Origin: Pseudomonas allokribbensis
Lineage (GTDB): Bacteria; Pseudomonadota; Gammaproteobacteria; Pseudomonadales; Pseudomonadaceae
Length of the DNA stretch: 64,000 bases
Direction of reading: 5' to 3'
Assembly (NCBI RefSeq): GCF_014863605.1
Contig: NZ_CP062252.1
Coordinates: 1,249,001-1,313,000, forward strand
This document shows positions 46,215-55,264 of this stretch, piece by piece. How positions within the stretch are numbered: position 1 is the first letter of the stretch; every line of letters starts with the position of its first letter. The notes beneath the pieces were generated by a model, which saw only the letters and a list, made by a program, of their open reading frames with translations, was not told the origin of the DNA and searched no databases. A program made the translations under genes and the position numbers.

Positions 46215-46280
46215 TACTCAATTTCCCTATTAGAGTCTGGATGGTTTGGGGCGCTTTAAATAGGGCCCTGGTTGAATGGT

Positions 46281-47039
46281 TCAGTCATGCTGGACCGCAG
46301 AGTGTGGATAGGCCTTTTCCATGAACGCCTTGTCCTTTTCGCTGAGCACCAGATTCAGATCAATCTTGAAGTTGCCGTGGGTCCAGTTCTGGCGCACGGC
46401 GTAATGCATGATCGATTTCGGATCGTAAGGCGAATAGTCGAAATCGCTGGCGTCGAGCAGGTTGAAGTACCGTTCATCGACAGATCGGCGGGCGTAGTCG
46501 TCTTCGTCGGCGTTTTCGTCCACCCAGTGTGCAGCGTAGACCGCAGGCTTGTTCCAAGGGATGTTCGACTCGGGATGCAGGTGCTCATGTTCGGCGCCCA
46601 GAGCATGTCCGAACTCATGCATGACATTGGCGGCGAACAATGCCGGGGCGAGATGGTGCTCCGGGGACAGCCTCATGGTGGGTTCTTCTGCTTCGACCAG
46701 CAGCGCGTTGGTTCCGATCATCGACCAGTAAATGCCGTCTTCACTGCTGATACGGATATCTCCCGTCTCACCTTCGACAAAGTCGAACGTCAGGTTGATA
46801 TGAGGCAGCCAGTTGTTCGCCGCGGATTTGACGGCGTCCTTGAACGCTTGATCACCACTCAGGAACGCGATGCGCAAGGTCCGGCCTGGCGCCCAGAAGT
46901 AACCGTGTTTCCCGACGGCTCGTTTTTTACGAGCGGATGCCGAGGTTTTTTCATTGGCTGGGTTCTCGTCTACAGCGACTTCATAAGCGCGTTGAAGCGA
47001 AACCGTTTTTTCTGTAAGGCAAAGTGTTGCGGAGTTCAT
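46281..47039 (-). CDS. Astacin-like (M12A) zinc metallopeptidase, paralogue 2
   Basis: This is a protein of 252 residues with the signature HEFGHALGAEHEH (His141, Glu142, His145, His151) and Met-turn SIMHY at 209-213, so all zinc ligands and the Tyr switch are in place. Before the catalytic domain lies a region with DENPANE and the polybasic site RKKRAV (about 24-42), followed by FWAPGRTLRIAF, a possible pro-segment boundary. No signal peptide. It is 66 bases upstream of paralogue 1 in the same direction, with a candidate promoter in the 183-base gap behind it. Confidence 0.9.
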   Translation of the reverse strand: MNSATLCLTEKTVSLQRAYEVAVDENPANEKTSASARKKRAVGKHGYFWAPGRTLRIAFLSGDQAFKDAVKSAANNWLPHINLTFDFVEGETGDIRISSEDGIYWSMIGTNALLVEAEEPTMRLSPEHHLAPALFAANVMHEFGHALGAEHEHLHPESNIPWNKPAVYAAHWVDENADEDDYARRSVDERYFNLLDASDFDYSPYDPKSIMHYAVRQNWTHGNFKIDLNLVLSEKDKAFMEKAYPHSAVQHD

Positions 47040-47170
47040 GCTAAGTGTCCGTACTGATGTTGATCCAATAGGCTGTTGTTTATTTCGGGCAAGTTGGGCC
47101 GGATAACAGGCGGGTGAAAGCTAAAGGAAAGTGCGGATTGAACAAAGTCGGGTTGTGTTGCGTGATATTG

Positions 47171-47203
47171 AAAGTTCGCGAGGTGTTGCGCCAGGCGAAC
47201 TTT
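47171..47203 (-). terminator. Hairpin between peptidase paralogues 3 and 2
   Basis: AAAGTTCGC and GCGAACTTT form a 9-bp stem with a 15-base loop, 20 bases past the stop of paralogue 3 on the minus strand. It would separate that gene from the next two. Confidence 0.6.
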
Positions 47204-47222
47204 TTGTGTCGGTGTCGGTTAT

Positions 47223-47951
47223 TTATTTTGGATAAAGCAATCGCATCAGTCGTTTGTCTTTTCTACTGATCCGGCGGTTGATCGGCACTTCCCAGTTGCC
47301 CATTGTCAATGTGTTTGCCACCGGGTGATGCATGATCGATTTTCGGTCGTAGGAGGTGTAGATCGCGTCGAGTGTGTCGAAGGACGCGAACAGGTTCCTG
47401 TCGACCTGCTCCTCGGTCAGCGGGTTCATTTCACGGTTCTTGTAGAACTCGTACACCTTTGGCTTATCCCATGGAATATTGGCCTTGGGGTGTTGATGTT
47501 CGTGCATTGCACCCAGTGCGTGGCCGAATTCGTGGATCACGATCACCTCAAAGTCTTCATGTTCCGGTTTGACCCCCAGGTTCATGGTGGGATGGTCGGG
47601 GTGGATCAACAGCGCATCGGTGCCCAGCATCGAGTTGTTGTCATTGTTCTTTGTTGCAATCCGGATGTCGCCTTTCAAATCGTCGACAAATTCAAACTTC
47701 AGGTTGATGTACGGCAGCCATTGCCTGGCTGCAGCGATAATCCTGTTCTTGTGATCGGTATCGGGTGAATCCATGAAGGCAACTTTCAAGGTTCGGCCGT
47801 TGGCCCATAGCTTTGAATAGTTAATGACGGAGCGTTTGCGTCGGGTGCCAGTATTTGCGCCTGCATTGGCGGGGTTTTCATTGATGGCCGCCGCGTACGC
47901 AGCTTGATCATCGGGCCATTGAATAAGTTGGCAATCCAGCAGGTTGTTCAT
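47223..47951 (-). CDS. Astacin-like (M12A) zinc metallopeptidase, paralogue 3
   Basis: This is a protein of 242 residues from ATG 47951, which has AAGGAAG eight bases before it; GTG 47957 is also possible. The signature is HEFGHALGAMHEH (His140, Glu141, His144, His150). The Met-turn reads SIMHH (205-209), so the tyrosine normally following the Met-turn His is replaced by His. The N-terminal NENPAN and RRKRSV, then KLWANGRTLKVAF, mirror paralogue 2. No signal peptide. It is the first of the three in transcription order, with a nested inverted repeat in its leader. Confidence 0.88.
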   Translation of the reverse strand: MNNLLDCQLIQWPDDQAAYAAAINENPANAGANTGTRRKRSVINYSKLWANGRTLKVAFMDSPDTDHKNRIIAAARQWLPYINLKFEFVDDLKGDIRIATKNNDNNSMLGTDALLIHPDHPTMNLGVKPEHEDFEVIVIHEFGHALGAMHEHQHPKANIPWDKPKVYEFYKNREMNPLTEEQVDRNLFASFDTLDAIYTSYDRKSIMHHPVANTLTMGNWEVPINRRISRKDKRLMRLLYPK

Positions 47952-47974
47952 GTTCACTTCTTCCTTGAAGTTAA

Positions 47975-48020
47975 AGTCTTGAGTTTGTTTTAGGCGCAGA
48001 GATATGCGCGGCTCAAGACT
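47975..48020 (-). promoter_or_regulatory. Nested inverted repeat upstream of the peptidase cluster
   Basis: AGTCTTGAG (47975-47983) pairs exactly with CTCAAGACT (48012-48020), and inside them GCGCA and TGCGC pair again. It begins 24 bases before the start codon of paralogue 3 and could be an operator or a leader hairpin. Confidence 0.5.
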
Positions 48021-48083
48021 AACGTCTGGCCGGACGGCAAGTGGGGTAAATAGTTGGAGGATCTGTAACTTGTTGTATGAGGC

Positions 48084-48112
48084 GCCCGTGCCGGATTGCC
48101 CGGCGCGGGCGT
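48084..48112 (-). terminator. Hairpin after dapC
   Basis: CGCCCGTGCCGG pairs with CCGGCGCGGGCG over 12 positions with one G-T pair and a 5-base loop, eight bases past the dapC stop. No T-run follows. Confidence 0.55.
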
Positions 48113-48119
48113 TCAGGCA

Positions 48120-49319
48120 TTACTTGTGGCGCAGAACGAAATCGCGAATGCGCTCGGCCGCTTCCACGCATTCCGCCAGCGGCGCGACCAGCGCCATGCG
48201 TACACGACCGGCCCCGGGGTTGACCCCGTCGACATCGCGGGACAGGTACGAACCCGGCACCACGGTCACGTGCTCTTCGGCAAACAGATCACGGCAGAAC
48301 GCCGCGTCGTCACCTTGCACGTTCGGCCACAGGTAGAAGCTGCCATCCGGGCGCTGTACATCCATCACCGGGCTGAGAATGGCCAGCACGGCATCGAACT
48401 TCTCGCGATACAACGCACGGTTGGCGCGTACATGCACTTCATCGTTCCACGCGGCAACGCTGGCCAGTTGGGTCTGAACCGGCATCGCGCAGCCGTGGTA
48501 GGTGCGATACAGCAGGAAGCCCTTGAGGATATCGGCGTCGCCGGCAACGAAACCGGAGCGCAGGCCCGGCAGATTCGAGCGCTTGGACAGGCTGTGGAAC
48601 ACCACGCAACGCTTGAAATCCTTGCGACCCAGTTCGGCGCAAGCGCTGAGCAGGCCCGGCGGTGGCGTTTGCTCGTCGAAGTACAGCTCGCTGTAGCACT
48701 CGTCGGCGGCGATCACGAAGTCGTACTCGTCGGCCAGGGCGATCAGCTTTTTCAGGACGTCGACCGGAATCAGCGCGCCGGTCGGGTTGCCTGGCGAGCA
48801 CAGGAACAGGATCTGGCAGCGTTTCCAGATCTCCGGCGACACCGCGTCGAAGTCCGGGTTGAAGCCGTTTTCATCCAGGCATGGCAGGTAGTGCGGCTTG
48901 GCGCCGGCGAGGAACGCCGCACCTTCGTAGATCTGATAGAACGGGTTCGGGCTGACCACCAGCGCGTCGTCGCCACGGTTGACCACGGTCTGGGTGAAGG
49001 CGAACAGCGCTTCACGGGTGCCGTTGACCGGCAGCACATTGCGCGCCGGATCGATCCAGCCGCCCGGTACGTTGAAGCGACGTTCGCACCAGGCTGCAAT
49101 GGCCTCGCGCAGGGCCGGGATGCCCAGGGTGGTCGGGTACACCGCCATCTGATCCAGATTGTTGGCCAGCGCCTCGGCGACAAAGCTTGGCGAACGGTGT
49201 TTCGGCTCGCCGATGGACAGCGCGATCGGGCGCTTGTCCGGGTTCGGCGTGACGCTGCCGAGCAGGGCGCGGAGCTTTTCGAACGGGTAGGGCTGCAACT
49301 GGGTCAGAGCGTTGTTCAT
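48120..49319 (-). CDS. dapC: N-succinyl-diaminopimelate aminotransferase DapC
   Basis: This is a PLP enzyme of 399 residues, class I/II. It transaminates N-succinyl-2-amino-6-ketopimelate with glutamate in the succinylase lysine path. The PLP lysine is in HSLSKRSNLPGLRSGF, with NPFYQIYEGAA, CSPGNPTG and ADECYSELYF as expected. The C-terminus contains FYLWPNV and PGAGRVRMALVAP. It is downstream of glnD on the same strand, 43 bases away. Annotation as DapC rests on this context, shared with other Pseudomonas. Confidence 0.9.
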   Translation of the reverse strand: MNNALTQLQPYPFEKLRALLGSVTPNPDKRPIALSIGEPKHRSPSFVAEALANNLDQMAVYPTTLGIPALREAIAAWCERRFNVPGGWIDPARNVLPVNGTREALFAFTQTVVNRGDDALVVSPNPFYQIYEGAAFLAGAKPHYLPCLDENGFNPDFDAVSPEIWKRCQILFLCSPGNPTGALIPVDVLKKLIALADEYDFVIAADECYSELYFDEQTPPPGLLSACAELGRKDFKRCVVFHSLSKRSNLPGLRSGFVAGDADILKGFLLYRTYHGCAMPVQTQLASVAAWNDEVHVRANRALYREKFDAVLAILSPVMDVQRPDGSFYLWPNVQGDDAAFCRDLFAEEHVTVVPGSYLSRDVDGVNPGAGRVRMALVAPLAECVEAAERIRDFVLRHK

Positions 49320-49362
49320 CGGTGCTGGGTCTCGTGCAAAGCGGTTGAATCCGGGCGCTCAG

Positions 49363-52065
49363 TCAAATGCTGATACGCGACAGTTTGATATCGGGTTCCT
49401 GATTGACGCTGAGCTGCTCAACGATTGCATCCTGCAAACGGCTGCACAGCAGCGGGTCGGACAGCGGCTGATTGTGGGCGTCGGTGATGAAGAACACGTC
49501 TTCCACCCGCTCGCCCAGGGTGGCGATCTTGGCGTTCTGCAGCGACAGATCGAACTCCAGGAAAATCCCGCCGATCCGTGCCAGCAGGCCTGGACGGTCG
49601 GGTGCGGTGAGTTCCAGCACCGTCACCGGACGCTGGGCGTCGTTGTGGATCGTTACTTGTGGTGCGAACGCAAAGTGCTTGAGCTGGCGCGGCACCCGAC
49701 GCTGGATGATGGTCGGGTAATCGTCCGGGTTGCGCAGGGCTTCGGTCAGGCCGTCGCGGATCTGTTTGACCCGGGTCGGATTGTCGCCGATGGATTCGCC
49801 TTCGGTGTCGAGCACGATGTAGGTGTCGAGGGTGAACTGGCTGCTGGAGGTGATGACCCGGGCGTCGTGAATGTTCAGGTTGAGCTGGTCCATCGCGGCC
49901 ACGGTCACGGCGAAGAAATCGTGCTGGTCCGGCGCATAGATGAAGATCTGCGTACCGCCCTCGAATTCGCGCTGGGTGGTTTCCTTGATCAGCACCAGCG
50001 GCCCGCCGTCGGCCGGCTGCTGGAGAATCGCATCGCTGTGCCAGGCCACGTCGCCGGCAGTGTGGCGCAGGAAATAGTCATCGCCCAGTTGCGCCCACAA
50101 CTGCTCGACATCGTCCGGATCGGTGCCGCCGCGCACCAGAATATCCAGCGCTGCGCTCTGGGTCTGGCGGATCTGTTCTTCGCGATCCACCGGGTTTTCC
50201 AGGCCGCGGCGCAGGGCGCGCTTGGTCTCGGTGTAGAGCTGGCGCAACAGGCTGGCGCGCCAGGAGTTCCACAGGGTCGGGTTGGTCGCGTTGATGTCGG
50301 CCACGGTCAGCACGTACAGGTAATCCAGACGGGTTTCATCACCGACCGCCAGGGCGAAGTCATGGATCACCTGCGGGTCGGACAAATCCTTGCGCTGGGC
50401 GGTGGTCGACATCACCAGGTGGTTTTGCACCAGCCAGACGATCAGGCGACTGTCCCACACCGGCAGTTGGTGGCGCTGACAGAACGCCTCGGCATCGACC
50501 GCGCCGATCTCCGAGTGGTCGCCATGCCGGCCCTTGCCGATGTCGTGATACAGGCCTGCCATGTAGATGAGTTCGGGCTTGGGCAACTTGGCCATGAGCT
50601 TGGCGGCCAGCGGGAATTTTTCCGACACCTGGGTGTACTGCAATTTACGCAGGTGCTTGATCAGATTCAGCGTGTGCGCGTCGACCGTATAAATGTGGAA
50701 CAGGTCGTGCTGCATCTGCCCGACGATGAAGCCGAACTCCGGCAGGTAGCGCCCGAGAATGCCGTAGCGGTTCATTCGCCGCAGGTTGCGGTGGATGCCG
50801 ATCTTGCACTTGAACAGTTCGATGAACAGGCTGGTATTGCGGATGTCGTTGCGGAAGTTGTCGTCGATCAGGTGACGGTTTTCCCGCAGCAGACGAATGG
50901 TGTCGGCGCGCACGCCTTTGATTTCCGGCTGCTGGGCCATCAGCACGAAAATCTCGAGCATGGCGAACGGTGTACGGCGGAACACGTTGTCGTTGCGTGC
51001 TTCGATGTAACCGTCGTGCAACTGGAAGCGCGAGTTGATCGGCTGCGGTGGCGCTTCGTCTTCCGGGGCGAGGATGACTTCCTCGAAGTGCTGGATGATC
51101 AGGTCGCTGAGCTGGGCGATGCTCATCACCACGCGGAAATACTGCTGCATGAAGTTTTCGACAGCCTGCTTGGCGTCGTCACCTTCAAACCCCAGCAGCC
51201 CCGCAATAGTGCGTTGATGATCGAACAGCAGGCGGTCTTCGGAGCGCCCGGCCAGCATGTGCAGGGCATAGCGCACTTTCCACAGGAATTCCTGGGACGA
51301 CGCCAGCAGTGCGTTTTCGCTCTCGACCAGAAAGCCTTCGCCTGCCAGGGCGCGCAGGTTCAGGGTGCCGTACTGGCGACGGGCGACCCACAGAATCGTC
51401 TGAATATCCCGTAGTCCGCCGGGTGAGCCTTTGACGTTGGGTTCCAGGTTGTATTCGGTGTCGTTGTACTTGTGGTGGCGGGCCTTCTGCTCGGCGCGCT
51501 TGGCCAGGAAGAACTCCTTGGCCGGCCACATGTGGGCGGTGCTGGTGACATCGAGCATGCGCTGGCGCAGACGCTCGGGACCGCAGATGGTGCGGCTTTC
51601 CATCAGGTTGGTGACCACCGTCAGGTCGGCGCGGGCCTCTTCGGCGCACTCGTCCACCGAACGAACGCTCTGACCGACTTCCAGGCCGATGTCCCACAAC
51701 AGCGTGAGAAAACGCTCGATGGAATCGCGGAAGATTTCGTGATCGGCGCTGTCCAGCAGGATCAGCAGGTCGATATCGGAATAGGGGTGCAACTCACCGC
51801 GACCGTAGCCGCCGACCGCGACCAGCGCGATGTCGGCGTCTTCGCTCCAGTTGAACTGGTCCCAGGCCTTTTGCAGGATGTTGTCGACGAACCAGGCGCG
51901 ATCCTCGATCAGTCGCCGGATGTCGCGGCCGCTGCGAAAACGTGCGTCGAGCACTTCGCGGGCCTGGCGGATCGCCTTCTTGAAGGCGGCGATAGGGCTC
52001 GCTTTCAGGGCCAGTTCAGCCTGGAACTGGCCGCGGTCGAAGAGTTCGGGATCCACCTGCGGCAT
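49363..52065 (-). CDS. glnD: Bifunctional PII uridylyltransferase/uridylyl-removing enzyme GlnD
   Basis: This nitrogen sensor of 900 residues uridylylates PII when nitrogen is low and removes UMP when glutamine is high. The nucleotidyltransferase site is [17 protein letters not shown] with Asp97 and Asp99. The HD domain is in the middle ([19 protein letters not shown] and [16 protein letters not shown]), and two ACT domains end the protein (about 700-780 and 815-890; [17 protein letters not shown]). Full length and intact. Divergent transcription is not seen: map lies upstream on the same strand after 40 bases. Confidence 0.97.
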   Translation of the reverse strand: MPQVDPELFDRGQFQAELALKASPIAAFKKAIRQAREVLDARFRSGRDIRRLIEDRAWFVDNILQKAWDQFNWSEDADIALVAVGGYGRGELHPYSDIDLLILLDSADHEIFRDSIERFLTLLWDIGLEVGQSVRSVDECAEEARADLTVVTNLMESRTICGPERLRQRMLDVTSTAHMWPAKEFFLAKRAEQKARHHKYNDTEYNLEPNVKGSPGGLRDIQTILWVARRQYGTLNLRALAGEGFLVESENALLASSQEFLWKVRYALHMLAGRSEDRLLFDHQRTIAGLLGFEGDDAKQAVENFMQQYFRVVMSIAQLSDLIIQHFEEVILAPEDEAPPQPINSRFQLHDGYIEARNDNVFRRTPFAMLEIFVLMAQQPEIKGVRADTIRLLRENRHLIDDNFRNDIRNTSLFIELFKCKIGIHRNLRRMNRYGILGRYLPEFGFIVGQMQHDLFHIYTVDAHTLNLIKHLRKLQYTQVSEKFPLAAKLMAKLPKPELIYMAGLYHDIGKGRHGDHSEIGAVDAEAFCQRHQLPVWDSRLIVWLVQNHLVMSTTAQRKDLSDPQVIHDFALAVGDETRLDYLYVLTVADINATNPTLWNSWRASLLRQLYTETKRALRRGLENPVDREEQIRQTQSAALDILVRGGTDPDDVEQLWAQLGDDYFLRHTAGDVAWHSDAILQQPADGGPLVLIKETTQREFEGGTQIFIYAPDQHDFFAVTVAAMDQLNLNIHDARVITSSSQFTLDTYIVLDTEGESIGDNPTRVKQIRDGLTEALRNPDDYPTIIQRRVPRQLKHFAFAPQVTIHNDAQRPVTVLELTAPDRPGLLARIGGIFLEFDLSLQNAKIATLGERVEDVFFITDAHNQPLSDPLLCSRLQDAIVEQLSVNQEPDIKLSRISI

Positions 52066-52105
52066 CGATTGGCTTTCCTTCTATAGGCTGGGAGCGGTGT
52101 CGGGA

Positions 52106-52888
52106 TCAGGCCGATACGCGCGGGATCGTGTCATCGCTGCGCAGGGTGAAGATCTCGTAGCCGGTGTCGGTGACAAGCAAAGTGTGTTCCCACTGTGCCG
52201 ACAGCTTGCGATCCTTGGTGATCGCGGTCCAGCCGTCGCCCAGTACCTTGGTGTCGGCCTTGCCCTGGTTGATCATCGGTTCGATGGTGAAGGTCATTCC
52301 GGCCTTCAGTTCCATGCCGGTGCCGGCGCGGCCGTAGTGCAGGATCTGCGGCTCTTCGTGGAACACCTTGCCGATGCCGTGACCGCAAAACTCGCGCACC
52401 ACGGAGAAGCCGTTCTTTTCAGCGTGCTTCTGGATGATCTCGCCGATGTCGCCGAGACGGCAGCCGGGTTTGACGATCTCGATCGCCTTGTACATGCATT
52501 CCTGGGTGACCTGGGACAGGCGCTCGGCCCAGACCGGCACGGTGCCGACGTGGAACATGCGGCTGGTGTCGCCGTGGTAACCGTCCTTGATCACGGTGAC
52601 ATCGATGTTCAGGGTGTCGCCGTTCTTCAGCGGCTTGTCGTTCGGGATGCCGTGGCAGACCACGTGGTTGATCGAGGTGCAGATCGACTTCGGGTAGCCC
52701 TTGTAGTTGAGCGGGGCAGGGATGGCCTTCTGCACGTCGACAATGTAGTCGTGGCAGATCTGGTTCAGCTCATCGGTGGTCACGCCCGGCTTGACGTGTT
52801 CGGCAATCATTTCCAGCACATCGGCGGCCAGTTTGCCGGCGACACGCATGGCGGCGATGTCCTCGGGGGTTTTGAGGGTGACGGTCAT
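52106..52888 (-). CDS. map: Methionine aminopeptidase, type I
   Basis: This dimetal enzyme of 260 residues removes the N-terminal Met from new proteins. Metal-ligand residues are visible in NIDVTVIKDGYHGDTSRMF (two Asp), GHGIGKVFHEEP (His), TIEPMINQG (Glu) and WEHTLLVT (Glu). ATG 52888 was chosen (MTVTLKTPED); an upstream part of the frame is rich in Pro and Arg and is not family-like. It is divergent from rpsB and upstream of glnD. Normal length. Confidence 0.97.
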   Translation of the reverse strand: MTVTLKTPEDIAAMRVAGKLAADVLEMIAEHVKPGVTTDELNQICHDYIVDVQKAIPAPLNYKGYPKSICTSINHVVCHGIPNDKPLKNGDTLNIDVTVIKDGYHGDTSRMFHVGTVPVWAERLSQVTQECMYKAIEIVKPGCRLGDIGEIIQKHAEKNGFSVVREFCGHGIGKVFHEEPQILHYGRAGTGMELKAGMTFTIEPMINQGKADTKVLGDGWTAITKDRKLSAQWEHTLLVTDTGYEIFTLRSDDTIPRVSA

Positions 52889-53261
52889 ACAGGCTCTCTC
52901 TGCGCTCGGCGGCGCTTGTTGATACGGGCAGGGCGGCGGTTTTCGCCTGGTGGCCCTGAAAAACGCGATTCTAACAGACCAAAGGCGCAAATCCGCGCCT
53001 GCGTGCATCGCTTCGACCTATACAATAGTGCGCGGCAGGGCGATTCCAAGGGGCTGGCGCCCATGTCCCTGACGCGATTACAGATTCCGGGTTCCGTTTG
53101 CGCCCTTCCTGTGATATAAAATGCGCCGCTTTCCGGGGATAGCTCCGGGAGCATTAACCCACACACGTGTCGACACGATGACCTGGGTGCCTTTGATCCT
53201 TGGATCAGGGGTTGGTCATTGGGATACGTGGAGGCCCAACCCGACTTATCAAGGAACTATC
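52889..53261 (+). promoter_or_regulatory. Divergent map / rpsB region with the rpsB leader
   Basis: These 373 bases hold no gene. A TATAAA at 53115-53120 with TTCCGT 17 bases before it is a plausible rpsB promoter, leaving a leader of about 130 bases. In the leader GGTTGG (near 53210) can pair with CCAACC (near 53237) just before the ribosome-binding site AAGGAA. This could be an S2 autoregulation element, as in E. coli rpsB (inference). Confidence 0.55.
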
Positions 53262-53999
53262 ATGTCCCAAGTCAATATGCGCGATATGCTGAAGGCCGGT
53301 GTGCACTTCGGTCACCAAACCCGTTACTGGAACCCGAAAATGGGTAAATACATTTTCGGCGCGCGTAACAAGATTCACATCATCAACCTTGAAAAAACCC
53401 TGCCAATGTTCAACGAAGCTCTGACTTTCGTAGAGCGTCTGGCCCAGGGCAAAAACAAGATTCTGTTCGTCGGCACCAAGCGTTCCGCTGGCAAGATCGT
53501 TGCTGAAGAAGCAGCACGTTGCGGTTCGCCGTACGTCGATCACCGCTGGTTGGGCGGCATGCTGACCAACTTCAAAACCATTCGTGCTTCCATCAAGCGT
53601 CTGCGTGACCTTGAAGTACAAGCCGAAGACGGTACTTTCGCCAAGCTGACCAAGAAAGAAGCGCTGATGCGCTCCCGTGATCTTGAGAAGCTGGATCGCT
53701 CCCTGGGCGGCATCAAGGACATGGGCGGTCTGCCAGACGCACTGTTCGTGATCGACGTTGACCACGAGCGCATCGCGATCACCGAAGCCAACAAGCTGGG
53801 CATCCCGGTCATCGGCGTTGTCGATACCAACAGCAGCCCGGAAGGCGTTGACTACATCATCCCAGGCAACGATGACGCAATCCGCGCTATCCAGCTGTAC
53901 ATGGGTTCGATGGCTGACGCAGTAATCCGCGGTCGCAACAACGTTGCTGGCGGTACTGTTGAGTTCGCAGCTGAAGAAACTCAGGCTGCAGCTGAGTAA
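53262..53999 (+). CDS. rpsB: 30S ribosomal protein S2
   Basis: This is a ribosomal protein of 245 residues. The start [25 protein letters not shown] and the later [15 protein letters not shown] are diagnostic. The frame is open further upstream, but ATG 53262 follows AAGGAACTATC. It is followed by an intrinsic terminator-like hairpin (54028-54052) and tsf, so partial termination may adjust the S2 to EF-Ts ratio. Confidence 0.98.
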   Translation: MSQVNMRDMLKAGVHFGHQTRYWNPKMGKYIFGARNKIHIINLEKTLPMFNEALTFVERLAQGKNKILFVGTKRSAGKIVAEEAARCGSPYVDHRWLGGMLTNFKTIRASIKRLRDLEVQAEDGTFAKLTKKEALMRSRDLEKLDRSLGGIKDMGGLPDALFVIDVDHERIAITEANKLGIPVIGVVDTNSSPEGVDYIIPGNDDAIRAIQLYMGSMADAVIRGRNNVAGGTVEFAAEETQAAAE

Positions 54000-54027
54000 T
54001 TGACGCCCTGGCGTTGACTCAGTAAGC

Positions 54028-54052
54028 AAAAAGGGGGCTTGGCCCCCTTTTT
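54028..54052 (+). terminator. Hairpin between rpsB and tsf
   Basis: AAAAAGGGGGC and GCCCCCTTTTT are separated by TTG. The 11-bp stem with flanking A/T tracts is a strong terminator. Because tsf follows on the same strand, it probably attenuates instead of fully ending transcription, or tsf has its own promoter. Confidence 0.85.
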
Positions 54053-54190
54053 GCCACCTCGAAAACCAACTTGTCGGCAGCGCAGCTACAGCATCTGTAA
54101 CGTGCAGCGGCTACAAGGTGGCTCGGGAAGAATTGAACGCCCGTTCGATCGGGTGGAATGGTTGAAAACCTATCCAAGAGGAATTTGAAA

Positions 54191-55054
54191 ATGGCAGCAA
54201 TTACTGCAGCGTTGGTTAAAGAACTGCGCGAGCGTACCGGCGAAGGCATGATGGATTGCAAGAAAGCCCTGGAAAAGGCTGACGGCGACATCGAAAAAGC
54301 CATTGATGACATGCGTGCTTCGGGCGCGATCAAGGCTGCCAAGAAAGCTGGCAACGTTGCCGCTGAAGGCGCAATCGCCATCAAGTCGAACGACAAGGCA
54401 GCCGTACTGCTGGAAGTCAACTCGCAGACCGACTTCCTGGCCCTGCAAGACGACTTCAAAAACTTCGTTGCTGCCAGCGTAGAAAAAGCCTTCGACGAAA
54501 AACTGACCGACGCAGCTCCGCTGATCGCCGCTCAAGAATCGGCTCGTGAAGCTCTGGTTGCCAAAGTTGGCGAGAACGTCAACATCCGTCGTCTGGTACG
54601 CGTAGAGGGTGACGTTGTCGGCACCTACCTGCACGGTAACAAGATCGGTGTTGCTGTTGTCCTGAAAGGCGGTGACGTCGAGCTGGCCAAAGACATCGCG
54701 ATGCACGTTGCTGCAAGCAACCCTGAGTTCCTGCTGCCTTCGCAAGTCTCCGACGAAGCGATCGAGCGTGAGAAGGCTGTGTTCCTGCAGCTGAACGAAG
54801 AGAAGATCAAAGGCAAGCCAGAAAACATTGTTGAGAACATGGTCAAAGGCCGTATCAGCAAGTTCCTGGCAGAAGCGAGCCTGGTTGAGCAGGCGTTCGT
54901 CAAGAACCCTGAAGTCAAGGTTGGCGATCTGGCCAAGAAAGCCGGTGCTGAAATCGTTTCCTTCACCTACTTCAAAGTAGGCGAAGGCATCGAGAAGCCG
55001 GTCGACAACTTCGCTGAAGAAGTTGCTGCCCAGCTGGCTGCCGCCAAGCAATAA
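54191..55054 (+). CDS. tsf: Elongation factor Ts
   Basis: This is the nucleotide exchange factor for EF-Tu, 287 residues. The N-terminal UBA-like domain (MAAITAALVKELRERTGEGMMDCKKAL) and the core motif (VEVNSQTDFLAL type, here LLEVNSQTDFLALQ) are intact. ATG 54191 was chosen, with AAGAGG upstream; the longer frame starts before any site. It follows rpsB. Confidence 0.98.
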   Translation: MAAITAALVKELRERTGEGMMDCKKALEKADGDIEKAIDDMRASGAIKAAKKAGNVAAEGAIAIKSNDKAAVLLEVNSQTDFLALQDDFKNFVAASVEKAFDEKLTDAAPLIAAQESAREALVAKVGENVNIRRLVRVEGDVVGTYLHGNKIGVAVVLKGGDVELAKDIAMHVAASNPEFLLPSQVSDEAIEREKAVFLQLNEEKIKGKPENIVENMVKGRISKFLAEASLVEQAFVKNPEVKVGDLAKKAGAEIVSFTYFKVGEGIEKPVDNFAEEVAAQLAAAKQ

Positions 55055-55077
55055 GACGGTTTTTCAACTGTCGCCCG

Positions 55078-55112
55078 AAAGAGGCTGCCCGCTCACGCGC
55101 GCAGCCTCTTTT
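55078..55112 (+). terminator. Terminator after tsf
   Basis: AAAGAGGCTGC and GCAGCCTCTTT form an 11-bp stem with a 12-base loop, ending in TTTT. It is 24 bases past the tsf stop. Confidence 0.85.
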
Positions 55113-55123
55113 CAGATAGGGTT

Positions 55124-55176
55124 ACCAATTTTTAATTGGTTTCCCCTTGGAACTGACTTACAAAGCCATGTTCCGA
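55124..55176 (+). promoter_or_regulatory. pyrH upstream region: small palindrome and weak AlgU-like promoter
   Basis: ACCAATT-TTT-AATTGGT (55124-55140) is a perfect 7-bp palindrome. Just after it, GAACTG (55150-55155), 16 bases and TCCGA (55172-55176) match the sigma-E/AlgU pattern at nine of eleven positions. This may be chance. If real, it would put the envelope genes further down the block under stress control. Confidence 0.35.
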
Positions 55177-55264
55177 TGGCGCTGAAGCAGCGCCAAGCTA
55201 GAGTGAACGCCAGCTGTAAACAGCTCGCAAAGAATTTTTAAATACGCCGCAGGAGAGATTCGCA

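Noticed and set aside
49312..51414. A 700-codon frame antisense to glnD, and similar ones opposite ppc, ndvB and the RND permease
   Set aside because: Each lies wholly opposite a conserved gene and lacks recognisable domains.
54028..54052. Full transcription stop between rpsB and tsf
   Set aside because: The hairpin is strong, but tsf lies on the same strand and the two genes are normally co-expressed, so attenuation is the more careful reading.
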